From: Rhizomys pruinosus
Lineage: Eukaryota; Chordata; Mammalia; Rodentia; Spalacidae
Reading direction: 5' to 3'
DNA: 64,000 nt
NCBI GenBank assembly: GCA_009823505.1
Contig: VZQC01007982.1
Coordinates: 1,804,046-1,868,045 of the forward strand
Shown: piece after piece, positions 10,298-20,978 of the stretch
Layout: every line of letters begins with the position of its first letter
Numbering within the stretch: position 1 is the first letter of the stretch
Translations under genes and position numbers: made by a program
Notes under the pieces: model-generated
Told to the model about the DNA's origin: nothing
The model's database searches: none
What the model saw: the letters and a program-made list of their open reading frames with translations, nothing else

Positions 10298-10507
10298 TAT
10301 TTTATTTTATGTGTATGAGTATATATAGCCTGCATTTATGTTATGTGCACCTGTATCATGCAATTCCAGTGGAAGTCAGAAGAGGGCACTGGATCTCCTA
10401 GAACCAGAGTTACAATGGTTCTTAATCCCATGTCGATGCTGGGAATCAAACCTGGGTCCTCTGCAAGAGCAGACAGTGTTCTTAACGACTGAGCTATCTC
10501 TCCAGGG
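10298..10507 (-). repeat. B2/B3-type SINE
   Basis: Antisense copy ending in 'gagctatctctccaggg', the reversed tRNA-like head of rodent B2/B3. Middle segment 'gaagtcagaagagggcact' is typical. Confidence 0.8.
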
Positions 10508-10540
10508 CCCACCTTTTTTTTTTTTTTTTAAGACAGTCTC

Positions 10541-10680
10541 TGGCGTGGTGGCGCACGCCTTTAATCCTAGCACTTGGGAGGCAGAGACAGGTGAGTTCAA
10601 GGCCAGCCTGGTCTACAAGGTGAGTTCCAGGACAGCTGGGGCTATAGGGAGACCCTGTCTCGAAAAAAACAAAAAAAAAA
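10541..10680 (+). repeat. B1 SINE
   Basis: B1 body from 'tggcgtggtggcgcacgcc' to an A-rich tail; a short internal deletion after 'gagacagg'. Confidence 0.9.
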
Positions 10681-10696
10681 TACTACAAAGATTGCT

Positions 10697-10860
10697 AGCC
10701 GGGCGTGGTGGCGCAACCTTTAATCCTTAGCACTTGGGAGGCAGGCAGGCCAGTATCTTGTGAGTTCAAGGCCAGCCTGGTCTACAAAGCGAGTTCCAGG
10801 AGAGCTGCAGCTACAGGAGACCTTGTCTCAAAAAGGACCCAAAAAAAAAAAAAAAAAAAA
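10697..10860 (+). repeat. B1 SINE
   Basis: Complete B1 from 'agccgggcgtggtggcgca' to a long poly(A), 16 bp downstream of another B1 in the same orientation. Confidence 0.9.
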
Positions 10861-11043
10861 AGACAGTTTCTCACTGAACCTGCTAGCCAACAAGCTTCAG
10901 GGATCCACCTGTTTCTGCCCCACTTGCTGAGTTGCATGTGTACACTGTCACAGCCAGCTTTTTATGTGGTTCTTTGGACCCTAATCCAGGGCCTCCTGCC
11001 TACACTGCATGCACCTGACTGACTGAGCCATCTTTCCAATCCC
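10861..11043 (-). repeat. B4-type SINE
   Basis: Antisense element with 'tctcactgaacctg' near its left end and 'actgagccatctttcc' at its right end, the B4 layout. It abuts the poly(A) of the preceding B1. Confidence 0.6.
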
Positions 11044-13352
11044 AGTGCTGGACACTTCTAACACTCTCTGATTCTCTGCTCCATTTAGATTGTCTTTTAC
11101 TTCTTAGTCTCTTAAGTGTTTTTCTCCATAGTAAGTCTTTGATGTTTAAGTAACTTTCCTTCTGTTGTCTCTTCTCCAAGGATAAATCTCATGAGTTTTT
11201 TTTTTTTTGTTTGTTTATTTGTTTCAGTAAGTTAATAATTTTAAGACTCCTTATCCTGGTCTGTCTCTTCTGGCTATAATCTCATTGTCAAAGTGACTTT
11301 TAACATAAGGATGGTGGATCTCAGAATCTACCACCATTTTCCAGCTGTGGTTTGATCAAGGAAGAATGCTGTAAAATGGCTCTTTGATCTGTAGATCCCA
11401 TCTGGATACTTGATAGCGTCTTATTTCCTGGCTATCATCACTGTTTGGCTCTAAACCTCTATGAAGCCATCATTCATGGATTCTGATGCAAGCCTGCCAT
11501 AAACCCAATCTTTTCTCCTTTCCTCTAATCTTATAATTGGCACATTCTGACCTCGACTATGAGAACTGTCATTTACCTTTTGCTGCCTGAAGTCCATATT
11601 CCAGTCTGTTAAAGTGATTTGAATTCCAGTTCTGCACTTTAGTCAGGACAACAGATGAAATAATGAGCAACTGATGACTTAGGGAAGAGCAGTGAGCACT
11701 AACATGGCTGCGACCGTATCTAAGCCTTTAGGTCACTTGTACCGTTAGTGTCCCTTTCCCTTATAGTAACCTCTTGCATTATTTAGAGATAGGTGAGGGA
11801 TAGAGGCTTGCTTTGTTTACTTACTTTTGCCTACTATTACACTACTTATATTCTGGTGAAAATAAATCTCAGAGTGAATTATGTTACATGTACAGTAACT
11901 TGTCAGCAGACAGACATAGTAGGGGTCATAAAACCCACTGGTGAAGTCCCAGTTCCTTGGCTCTTGGAGTCTCTTTCAGCATTTTGTGTGCTTGGTGGAT
12001 GAAGAGAGTGTCGACTTTCTAGCTGGGGTAAGGTGATAATCTTCCCTAATTCCTGGGTGGAACCCCTAGTTCTGGGCTGCTAATCTGGAGGTCAGAATAA
12101 ATTTCAGTAGCTTCTTAACTTATACTTGAAAGGCATAAGAATGGCCAGAAATATACCCAATCTTCAATTGCCCTCACTTCAGCAATGAAAATATTTTCTA
12201 ACATCTGCTATACTAATTAACTAAAGCTATAGGGTTGATCAGAAATCAAGGTGGTTGGGATGCTTAGAAGCAGCTGCCTCTTGAGAGTGGGGTTTTCAGG
12301 AGAGTATTTCAAATGCTGTTTACCTACCCTGTCGTATTTCCCATGAAGGGATGTTGAATGTTAAATGACTTCCCATGGGTTGTATTATATGTAAGACTGT
12401 CCTGTATGTTCATAGGTATCGCGTGCTGAAGTATTTTGTAGTGAGTTGTAACAATGTAGCAGATTGGGAGTCTGGGGTCTGGACTTAGGTTTCCTTCTCT
12501 GCTCTTGTTACCTGCTGGCCCTGTAGTTATCATGGCCACCAGAGTCACACAAGATGTCCCCGTAGGTGCTTACCTGTTCTGTGACAGGATTCAGTGGCCA
12601 TTCTACAGTGGCCATTCTACAGCGTCACATGTAAAGTCAAGAAAAGAGCTCTCGTGGAATGGGAGTGGATGAAGGAGCCCAAAGCCCGAGTCAGCAGAAA
12701 GAAAACAAGCTACCCACCCTTGGGATCCTCACAAAGAGGTACGTCAGGTGCTCTGTCGGACGAGCAGCAGGGTCAAGTCACGCAGCCCTGCTGGGAGCCT
12801 TGTCCATGTGGGATCTGCCTCTATGGAACAAGCATAAAGACATTGTAACGACAGTGAGGGAAACCTCATTGCCTCTGCATTGGGTGGGGCCTCAAGGTCA
12901 CTTTTAGACAATTTTCCCCTAACATCATGTTCTGACAGTGCAGGCAATTCTTCTTTCTAGGCTTCAATCTTCTCATTTTTCAGCAGGAAGAAATTAGCTT
13001 TGAGTGCCTCTCAGGCCTCTGTGTACTATTAGAAATAAACACCTGCTTACTCTATAGTAAATAAAAATAAGTACACATACACTTGGAGAGAAACGGTGAT
13101 TTCAGGTAGATTAAATCCCAAGAGTGAAAACATTGAGAACCTTTCCTTCAATCGTTCTTGCACAAATGAGTAAAATCAGGGAAATGTGAATATCTTGCTA
13201 ATACCGATGCTGAAGTGATTTGAAGTAGAAAGAGACTGTAATAAACGAGTGACACAGGCTTCACGTCGCTGTTGTTCAGACTCACTGGCATTTGTTGGAT
13301 AGTGATAACGCTTCTAGCATTTCTCTGAACATAGTAAGAAAAGGCACACAGA
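11044..13352. other. Unique non-coding stretch
   Basis: About 2.3 kb with little repeat. An imperfect 15-bp tandem duplication (cagtggccattctac) lies at about 12591-12620. Short open frames (plus strand 12594-12848, for instance) have no recognisable domain or splice context. Confidence 0.5.
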
Positions 13353-13480
13353 GGGCTGAAGAGATGGCTCAGTTCTTAAGAGCACATACTGTTCTCGCAG
13401 AGGACCTGAGTTAGGTTCCCAGAACCTGTGTCAGGTGTCTCCCAACCACCCTGTTCCTGGCATGGGTTCGAGGATGGTTA
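13353..13480 (+). repeat. B2/B3-type SINE, diverged
   Basis: tRNA-like head 'gggctgaagagatggctcag', then 'agaggacctgagttaggttc'. The 3' part is poorly preserved. Confidence 0.7.
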
Positions 13481-13545
13481 TGCTCTAGGGGTCTGGATCA
13501 TTTCCTCAGCCAACAAAAGAATTAAAGGCTTGGGTGGGGTGTGGC

Positions 13546-13760
13546 AGCTGAAGGCATGGCTCAGCAGTTAGGAACACTGTCTGTTCTCAGACCCAGGTTT
13601 GAATCCCAGCACACACATGACAGCAACAACTGTCCATAACTCCAGTTCCAGGGGATCCAATGCTCTCTTCTGTCCCCTGTGGGCACTGGATGACATGTGT
13701 GCACTTACAAACATGCAGGCAATACATGTATACAGAGAAAAAAATATATTAAAAAAAAAA
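13546..13760 (+). repeat. B2-type SINE, diverged
   Basis: Head 'agctgaaggcatggctcag', mid part 'taactccagttccagggg', and an A-rich end. Nearly complete. Confidence 0.75.
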
Positions 13761-13780
13761 GAATTAAAGGCAGGAAAATC

Positions 13781-13951
13781 AGGTGTGGTGGCGCACACCT
13801 TTAGTCCCAGCACTTAGGAGGCAGAGACAGGTGGATCTCTGTGAGTTCAAGGCCAACTTGGTCTACATAACGAGCTCCAGGCCAGCTAGGACTAAAGGGA
13901 GACCCTTTAGTCTCAAAAAGACAAAAAAAAAAAAAAACAAAAAAAACAAAC
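13781..13951 (+). repeat. B1 SINE with A-rich tail
   Basis: 'aggtgtggtggcgcacacc' through 'gagaccctttagtctcaaaa' to poly(A); the tail continues into a CAA-rich tract. Confidence 0.9.
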
Positions 13952-14314
13952 AACACAACCAACAACAACAACACCTGTCAAACCAGCAGAGGGAGACAAA
14001 CTTTTATTGAAAGATGAAGGTTCACACACATACATGCATTCACAGAGAGAAAAGCTCTCCAAGAGTAGAGACGGGATTCAGAAAACTGAACTCCAACCCC
14101 CAGGAGTTTTAGGATTCTAGTGGACTCCCCTTCCCTAATTTTGGATTGGTCAGCTTAAAGAAGAGAAGGCTGTTAGACTTATGGCTTCAAATGATGAGAT
14201 GTCCAGGTCTGACCTCCATGTCTTATCTGAACTGGTTTGAACTAGTCACCTGGAAAGAAAACCCTGTTGGCTACAGGGAAGTCCCTAAGCCATTGTCTGG
14301 ATCGAGAAGAAGAT

Positions 14315-14330
14315 GGAAATATGCCATCTT
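14315..14330. repeat. Target-site duplication, left copy, of the 5S retrocopy
   Basis: GGAAATATGCCATCTT, identical to 14467-14482 after the poly(A). Confidence 0.95.
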
Positions 14331-14450
14331 GTCTACGGCCATACCACCCTGAACGTCCCCGATCTCGTCTGATCTCGGAAGCTAAGCAGGGTTGGGCCTG
14401 GTTAGTACTTGGATGGGAGACCGCCTGGGAATACTGGGTGCTGTAGGCTT
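14331..14450 (+). pseudogene. Rn5s-ps: Retrotransposed 5S rRNA copy
   Basis: 120-nt full-length 5S rRNA sequence from GTCTACGGCC to CTGTAGGCTT. By my recall of mammalian 5S it has about four substitutions (two in the CGCG near position 25, then gggtCggg to gggtTggg and ataCCggg to ataCTggg). It is followed by 16 A residues (14451-14466) and flanked by the 16-bp direct repeat GGAAATATGCCATCTT at 14315-14330 and 14467-14482. Poly(A) plus target duplication show it was inserted by the L1 machinery and is not part of a 5S gene array. The internal promoter boxes are largely kept, but there is no T-run terminator after it, so it is probably not a source of mature 5S rRNA. Confidence 0.95.
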
Positions 14451-14466
14451 AAAAAAAAAAAAAAAA

Positions 14467-14482
14467 GGAAATATGCCATCTT
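14467..14482. repeat. Target-site duplication, right copy, of the 5S retrocopy
   Basis: Exact repeat of 14315-14330, directly after the 16-nt poly(A). Confidence 0.95.
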
Positions 14483-14559
14483 TATTATTTATCAGTGGCC
14501 CTTACCCTGTCCATCTGCCTGTCTAAAAACATGGCTAGCTCCTAGTCCTTCTCAATCTC

Positions 14560-14629
14560 TAAGTCCAGCTGCAGGGGGCCTGATGCCCTCTTCTGGCCTC
14601 CCTGGGCACTGCACTACCATGCACAAACT

Positions 14630-14660
<31 letters not shown>

Positions 14661-14671
14661 TAAAAGAAAGG
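14560..14671 (+). repeat. 3' half of a B2/B3-type SINE with (AC)n
   Basis: 'tgatgccctcttctggcctc' is the mid part of B2/B3. It runs into an AC dinucleotide tract at 14635-14659 and an AATAAAAG end. The head is missing. Confidence 0.6.
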
Positions 14672-14872
14672 TCTTTTTGTAAAGGCAGCAGAGACTTTGT
14701 GATCAGCCATGTCTTCTAATATTGCATTTGCTCTCATCCATTGCATGACTAATTGTGATGCTAAGGAGCCCTTTTCATACCTTGACTTCAAAACACAGAT
14801 TCAGTCTTTATATTTTAACCACTAAATAGAGACCAAGATCATAGAATGTTTTTGCCCATTTGTATTGTTATG

Positions 14873-15230
14873 TGTGTCAGTCAGCTTTAAATTGCTGAGA
14901 CAAAACAACAGACATAATCCACCTGAAAGGAAGAACGGATTTATGTGGTTCACATTTTCAGAGGTTTCAGTCCACAATTGGTCAGTTCCATTGTCTGGGA
15001 CCGGTGGTGAGGAGGAACATAATGCTTGGACTGGGTGGGGCAGGAAAGCTGGTCACCTCATGGTGGCTTGGAAGGATGTAGAAGGAGCCCATTGGTGACT
15101 CCAGTTCCAATGTGTCCTTCAAGAGCATGTTTGTCATGACCCAACTTCCCTCTGTTAGGCCCCAGCTCTTAAAGGTTCCACCATCTCCCAGTGATGTCAC
15201 AGGTTGGCGACTGACCAAACCTTTAGCATA
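14873..15230 (-). repeat. Diverged MaLR/ORR1-like LTR
   Basis: Antisense LTR-like segment: 'tgtgtcagtcagcttt', 'cagaggtttcagtccac', 'gtgacatcactggg' on the opposite strand. Family assignment is from memory of similar rodent LTR ends and is tentative; the right boundary is uncertain. Confidence 0.45.
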
Positions 15231-15251
15231 GCTCCCTTTGGGTAGCTTTTA

Positions 15252-15498
15252 TTTTTATTTTTATTTAAAATTAAAAAAAAATTTTATTTATTTTCGTATG
15301 TGTATGAATGTACTGTCTGCATGCAGGTTGGTGCACCCATATCGTGCAATGCTGCAGAGGTCAGAAGAGGGCATCGAATTCCCCTGGAACTGGAGTTAAA
15401 GACAGTTTTCAGCCACCATGTGGGTGCTGGGGATCAAACCCGGGTCCTCTGCAAGACCAGTCAGAGCTCTTAACCACTAGGCCATCTCTCCAGCCCCC
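15252..15498 (-). repeat. B2 SINE with target duplication
   Basis: Full antisense B2, T-rich start to 'ggccatctctccagcccc'. Flanked by gggtagctttta (about 15239-15250 and 15500-15511). Confidence 0.95.
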
Positions 15499-15549
15499 TG
15501 GGTAGCTTTTAAAATCCAAGTCATAGCAGCATGGTTGGGAAAGAATCAG

Positions 15550-15815
15550 GAGTCAGCCAGATGTGGTAGCACACACCTGTAATCCAACACCCAGGAGGTG
15601 GAGCGGAAGGATCAGGAGTCAGCCAGATGTGGCAGCACACACCTGTAATCCAACACCCGGGAGGTGGAGCGGAAGGATCAGGAGTCAGCCAGATGTGGTA
15701 GCACACACCTGTAATCCAACACCCGGGAGGTGGAGCGGAAGGATCAGGAGTCAGCCAGATGTGGTAGCACACACCTGTAATCCAACACCCGGGAGGTGGA
15801 GCGGAAGGATCAGGA
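15550..15815 (+). repeat. 66-bp minisatellite, four copies, built from a B1/Alu-like head
   Basis: Four tandem units, with 'gtcagccagatgtgg' recurring at 15552, 15618, 15684 and 15750 (66-bp step). Each unit holds the left end of a 7SL-derived SINE ('cacacctgtaatccaacac', 'gggaggtggagcgga'). Units differ by only one or two bases. Because 66 is a multiple of three, it gives a repetitive open frame on both strands; I do not regard this as coding. Confidence 0.9.
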
Positions 15816-15884
15816 GTTCAAGTTCCTCTTTGGTTGGGCTGGTAAATTACTTACCTCACAAGGGTCCGGACCTGCAAGTCAAAA

Positions 15885-16042
15885 CGCTGGGTATGATGGG
15901 GCGCCCTTGGAATCGCAGCACCAAAGAGGCAGAAAGAGGCAGATCCCTGGGGCTCTCTGGCCAGCCAGCCTGCCAGCCAAGTTGGCAAGCTCCAGGCTAA
16001 TGAGAAACTATTTCAAAACAAAACAAAACAAAACAAAACACC
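15885..16042 (+). repeat. Diverged B1-like SINE
   Basis: 'gctgggtatgatggggcgccc' to an (AAAAC)n tail, with the middle recognisable only loosely ('gaggcagaaagaggcagatc'). Confidence 0.5.
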
Positions 16043-16122
16043 CAAATGTCCTCCAAAATCAAGGTGGAGAGCACCACCCAAGGCTGACCTCCGGCCTCCA
16101 CACTTGTGCATCTCTGTGCATG

Positions 16123-16463
16123 TACACAGACACAGACACAGACACAGACACAGACACAGACACAGACACAGACAGACACAGACACAGACACAGACAGACA
16201 CAGACACAGACACAGACACAGACACACATACAGACACAGAGACACAGACACAGAGACACAGACATAGAGACACAGACACAGACATACACAGACAGACACA
16301 GACACAGACACAGACAGACACAGACACAGACAGACACGGACACACACAGAGACAGAGACAGAGACAGACAGACAGACATAGACACACAGATAGACACAGA
16401 AAGATATAGACACAGACACAGATAGACACAGATAGCCACAGACATAGACACAGAAAGACACGG

Positions 16464-16466
<3 letters not shown>
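16123..16466. repeat. (CAGACA)n hexamer microsatellite
   Basis: About 340 bp of ACAGAC/CAGACA hexamers with interspersed variants (GATAGA, CACACA, CAGAGA). It keeps several frames open on both strands; these frames are artefacts. Confidence 0.95.

Positions 16467-16550
<84 letters not shown>
16467..16550. repeat. (GA)n microsatellite
   Basis: GA dinucleotides with few interruptions, directly continuing the CAGACA tract. Confidence 0.95.
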
Positions 16551-16552
<2 letters not shown>

Positions 16553-16613
16553 CATCTTTGGCTACATAGTGAGTTCAAGGCCAAGCTGGGCTTCATGAGA
16601 CAATTAAAAAAAA
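16551..16613 (+). repeat. 3' fragment of a B1 SINE
   Basis: 'ggctacatagtgagttcaagg', 'gggcttcatgagac' and a poly(A). The first half is missing. Confidence 0.6.
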
Positions 16614-16631
16614 ACCCATAAAAACAAAAAG

Positions 16632-16674
16632 AGGAGCAACAGTGTTAGCAACAGTGTTAGCAACAGTGTGTTAG
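16632..16674. repeat. Short tandem repeat, 13-bp unit
   Basis: 'agcaacagtgtt' appears three times in a row with small changes. Confidence 0.8.
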
Positions 16675-17886
16675 CTTTCGCATTTCTACAGCTGCTCAAT
16701 CACCATGCAGTTGAAGAACCAGGCTGGTATTTTCTTGCATTTGGGAAGAATTGCACACACAGAAACCTGACCATGGACATCGGTGCAGACCATCTTTGTC
16801 TTTGCTCTGGGGCAGAGCACCTGCTTTGTTGGTCAGTTCTTCCCCATTTTCAAAGTCCTCAGGAATTTCGCTCTTATTTCTCTTCTGCACCTGGCAAAGT
16901 GTCCAGCCTATAACAGGCAGTCAATAAACACCTGTTGTAGCTGATGAGGAGTGAAATTGAGGAAGCCTTTCATGTGTTGATAATGGCGGTGCTGTGCAGT
17001 GGATGGGGTGTAAGGGCCTGCCAGATGATCACTGTCACAGCCCCGTCTCTCCCAGGCGACTTAGCCAGCCTTTGATTGAACGACGATAAAGGTATCATTT
17101 TGCTGCATTAGAAGGAAAAGGTATATGGAGATTTGACGTGCGTGGTGTTTCATAACTTCCTCTGGATAAAAATAGGGGCACTTGTCATCTTTCATCTAAG
17201 GCTGAATCATTTCTGAAATGGGGTCTTGAATTTTAAGGTACGAAACATTTCTAGTTAAACATCACTGAGAAGGTGGGCTTCACGTTTTTCTGCCCAAATG
17301 GGGAGTAAGATTGCGGAAACCTTTTTCTTTCTGATAATGGGAACTCAGAATGGAGCGAGTGAGAATGGCTGCCGGAAGCTGCACATGCACCCTCCTTCGG
17401 GGCTTTCGTACACTGACTTGTTCCTTTGACCAGAAGGTGTTTGGAGAGGAGTAGGGGTAAAGGGTGTTTCTAAGGTTTCCATCATGCTCTAGGCACCATG
17501 ACAGAGGAGGTGCTGTATGAGGACAGGGCCTCAACCTAGCTCAGGGGAGTCAGCCTGGGCGAGGGGCTATTTGCACTGAGTCCTTACCTGGTGCTGGGAG
17601 GTAAGCTTGCCAAAGGGGTTCAGGACTGGAGTGAGGTTCTGGCGGGGAGGGATGAGGCGGGGTGAAAGGCCCTGGTGGTGTATTTTTTTTTTTTTCTTTA
17701 AACAAGAGAAAGGTCATGAAAAAAGGCAGGTGAACAAGGGAAGCATTAGATCTAATAGTGAAGGGACAAAGAGATGGAAAAGGACAGCTTGTCTCAAACA
17801 CTGTTCTGCTGACAGTGTGAGGCTTCTCCGTCCCACTTCTCTCATCTTCAATCAGATACCACATTATCTGGGACTTGCCTCATCTC
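16675..17886. other. Mostly unique sequence with a possible MIR/L2 fragment
   Basis: No gene recognised. 'gtccagcctataacaggc' followed by 'agtcaataaacacctgttg' at about 16898-16940 resembles the conserved end of old MIR/L2 repeats. An open frame at 16668-16913 has no known domain. Confidence 0.4.
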
Positions 17887-17992
17887 TTCTCTGCCTCAGA
17901 CTTCATCTGGAACAGCCTTAGCTATGTAGCCCAGGCTGGCCTCAGCCTCCCCAGTGCTGGGATTATAGGCTTGCACCACTCTGTAGGCCTGG
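17887..17992 (-). repeat. Old B1-like SINE fragment
   Basis: Antisense: 'atgtagcccaggctggcc', 'agtgctgggattataggc'. Diverged. Confidence 0.6.
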
Positions 17993-18271
17993 AATCATCT
18001 TTATGCTGGCTGGAGTTCAGCTGTAACAGAGAGCCCAGAGGCTTATGTTTGTTTTCCTTACCTTAGCCACAACTGGGCCTTCGGGAGTGGGGGTGGGGGA
18101 TGAGTGCGCAGGCTCCCCCTGCTTTCTTAGGTCATCCCATGGGTTGCTTCATTTGCATAACCCCACCTCCTCCCTTAACAACTGTCACTTGGAAGCTGTA
18201 CCACAGGTTCTGCTCACATATTTCTGGCCCTGTGGCATGGCCACCTTTGGTGCAGAAGACGGGTTTTTAGT

Positions 18272-18765
18272 CCTATAACAAAACACTTGAGACACGGTCA
18301 TTTATGAAGGAGAGAGATTTATTTCTCACAGTTTGGAGCCTGGAATCCCAACGTCATCTAGTTACCTGGAGATCACCTGTTGCTGTGTGCTCTGGAGGGA
18401 CTGAGCCTCGCTCCCACCCATCACATGGTAGAAAGCAACAGGCAGCTAGTGGAAAGTGCCAGGAGAAGCCTCTTTAAAAGAGCCTCAGCTCTCCTTTCCG
18501 AAGGGTTAAGGGAGGCGGAGCTCCTTCTGGCCTAATTACCTCTTTTTTTTTTGGTCTTTTTGAAACAGGGTCTCCCTTTAGTCCCAGCTGGCCTGGAGCT
18601 CACTATGTAGACCAGACGGGCCTTGAACTCATAGAGATCCGCCTGCCTCTGCCTCCCGAGTGCTAAGATTAAAGGCGTGCGCCACCACACCCGGCTTGGC
18701 CTAATTACCTCTTAAAGTGCCCTCCTCTCAATACTGTTCCAATGACCATTAAGTTTCAACAACTT
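18272..18765 (-). repeat. MLT1-like MaLR LTR, split by a B1
   Basis: Antisense: 'ataacaaaacacttgagac', 'gatttatttctcacagtttg', later 'aattacctcttaaagtgccc' and 'attaagtttcaac'. This order matches the MLT1/MST type of mammalian MaLR LTR as I remember it. A B1 sits inside at 18545-18697. Confidence 0.5.
18545..18697 (-). repeat. B1 SINE with 16-bp target duplication
   Basis: Complete antisense B1. The duplication ggcctaattacctctt is at 18529-18544 and 18698-18713, exact. Confidence 0.95.
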
Positions 18766-18904
18766 TTTGTGTGTGAACATGTTCATGTGTGTGCAGGTAC
18801 ATGTGTGTGCATGTATGTGGAGGTCAGAGGTTGATATCCTGTGTCTTCTTCAATTGTTCTTTACCTTATTTCTGAAGGCATTTAAACTTTAAACTTTAAA
18901 ATTT

Positions 18905-18939
18905 ATTTTATTTTATTTTATTTTATTTTATTTTATTTT
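18905..18939. repeat. (TTTTA)n microsatellite
   Basis: Seven TTTTA units, the tail of the adjacent antisense B1. Confidence 0.9.
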
Positions 18940-18940
18940 G

Positions 18941-19096
18941 TTTTTTGGTCTTTTCGAGAGAGGGTCTCCCTGTAGCCACAGATGTCCTGGAGCTCACCAT
19001 GTAGACCAGACTGGCCTTGACCTTGAACTCACAAAGATCCACCTGCCTCTGTCTCCCAAGTGCTAGGATTAAAGGCATGTGCCACCACGCCCGGCT
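18941..19096 (-). repeat. B1 SINE
   Basis: Antisense, from 'ttttggtcttttcgag' to 'gccaccacgcccggct', with a small internal repeat 'ccttgaccttga'. Confidence 0.9.
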
Positions 19097-19314
19097 AAAA
19101 TTTATTTTTAATGTACATGTGTGCCTGCTTGTTTCTATGTGAACCATGTTCAGGCAGAGCCTACAGAGGCCAGAAGATGGCATCAGGTCCCAGGGAGTTA
19201 CCGGCAGTTGCGAGCTGTTCAGATCCCCGGAAGTTACGGGCAGTTGTGAGCTGTCCATTGTGGTTACTGGGAACCAAACTTGGGTGTTTAACTGCTAAGC
19301 TGTCTCTCTAGGAC
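19097..19314 (-). repeat. B2-type SINE, rearranged
   Basis: Antisense B2/B3 ('cagaggccagaagatggca', end 'gctgtctctctagga') with an internal duplication of a roughly 40-bp segment around 'gggagttaccggcagttg'. Confidence 0.7.
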
Positions 19315-19470
19315 CTTTTTTTTTTCTTTCTTTTTTTGAGACAGGTTCTCCTTGTACCCCCAGCTAGCCTGGAACTCACTCTGTAGACCAGATGGCTTCA
19401 ATCTCACGGAGATCCACCTGGCTCTGCCTCCTGAATGATGAAATTAAAGGTGTAGGCCACCACACCTGCC
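19315..19470 (-). repeat. B1 SINE
   Basis: Antisense, T-rich start then 'gagacaggttctccttgta', to 'gccaccacacctgcct'. Confidence 0.85.
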
Positions 19471-19662
19471 TCACCTTGTCTTTTGAGACAAGGTCTTTCA
19501 CTGAACCTGGAGCTCATTGAGTCAACCAGACTGGCTGACTGTCCTCTTGTCTCTGGCTCCCCAGTGCTGAGGTTACGGGCCTGTGCTGCCATTCCTGGCT
19601 TTTTACAGGTCCTCATGCCCCTATGCAAGCCCTTTTCTGACTGAGCCATCTCCCTAGCTCCC
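19471..19662 (-). repeat. B4-type SINE
   Basis: 'gagacaaggtctttcactga' to 'gactgagccatctccctagc', antisense; the B1-like part lies in the middle. Confidence 0.65.
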
Positions 19663-20074
19663 AAGACCTGAACTTTTGGGGGATACCTTGGAATCAAAGT
19701 AGCTGGAAAATGTAGTTTTTATTGGGGTGGTAAGAACTAAAATATGAGTCTGACGTGTTATATACTACTCTAATGAGGTATCTATTAGAATAATAAGAAC
19801 CTTAGCACCAATTACCTAGTAAGGCAAACAGAGAAATGTTAATGTTATATTCTTCTTGATCTGAAAACAACTGTGCTCTTATATTGTGAATCCCTTAACA
19901 GGTTCTAGAACTAAGCTACCATTTATTTTCAGAGTTAGGAATTTTTGGTATATGGATGGAGGGAATGTATGCATATTTTAGAACAATATAAGATCAAAGG
20001 ACTGTAGAAAAAACTAGTCTGTCATGACATTATGTCTAACCACAATATTTATTTTATGGGAGTGTTTCCTAGTA

Positions 20075-20206
20075 TTTTTTTTTTTTTTTTGGTATTTTTG
20101 CCTGGAGCTCACTCTATAAACCAGGCTGTCCTTGAACTCACTGAAATCTGCCTGCCTCTGCCTCCCAAGTGCTAGGATTAAAGGTGTGCGCCACCACGCC
20201 TGGTGT
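20075..20206 (-). repeat. B1 SINE inside retro-unit copy 1
   Basis: Antisense B1 after a poly(T). Flanked by ctagtattt/cttagtattt. The same target is occupied by a B2 in copy 2 (29971-30205). Confidence 0.9.
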
Positions 20207-20829
20207 CTTAGTATTTCTTCTACAAGGCTGCTTGAGCTTTTGTTCAAACCTTTTCTAAAATATTACACAGTAGTTAAAGTATCAGACTGGTGTAACTTAG
20301 CCTTTCTGGATGCTTAGCAACCATACTTAATGCCCATACCAATTTGGTGGAGGGTCTTAAGGGATAACTTTGTTCCTTGCCCTCAGAGGTCAACTAAGTC
20401 CAGGGGACTATGCATGGGGGCATCTCTTGAAATGTCCTGCAAATGTGAGTCACCAGTCTTCCTGTGCAGGGAGGTCTTGGAAATCTACTAATGAGACTTC
20501 AGCCAGTGTCCAGTCTATGAAGAGGAAAGTCTGCTCATGCTTCAAAAAAGGGAAGCCTGGTCTAACAAGACCTGACTTTGTCCTTGAGTGGATGGAACTG
20601 ATAAATGAAAAGCCAAAAGGAGCCAGGGGCTCCCTCTCCCCCACAAACTTGAGCGACCCTTGAGGACCAGATCCTCAACTGACCTTGAGAAAACAAAAAC
20701 CTTGGTTAATCTGAGCAACTGTGTGGCCTTAAACATCCAAAAGGAAAGTATAACCAGAAATAAATAAATAGTCCTGAGAAATTGTACCTCAGGAATAAAA
20801 CGAGATTTTTGTAAAAAGACCAAAAGTAG

Positions 20830-20978
20830 AGCCAGGTGTGGTGGTGCTCACCTTTAATCCTAGCACTTGGGAGGCAGAAGCACGTGGATCTTTGTGAGTT
20901 CAAGGCCAGCCTGGTCTACAAAGTGAGTTCCACGGGCTACAGGGAGACCCTGTATCAAAAATACCAAACCCCCCCAAA
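20830..20978 (+). repeat. B1 SINE inside retro-unit copy 1
   Basis: 'agccaggtgtggtggtgc' to an A/C-rich end. Copy 2 has only a poly(A) tract at the matching place. Confidence 0.9.

Noticed and set aside
14331..14450. Functional 5S rRNA gene
   Set aside because: Poly(A) and target duplication show a retrocopy; substitutions are present and no T-run terminator follows.
15796..16555. Several long overlapping open frames on both strands
   Set aside because: They translate the CAGACA and GA microsatellites (Thr/Asp/His or Ser/Leu/Val repeats) and the 66-bp minisatellite; they have no domain and no splice context.
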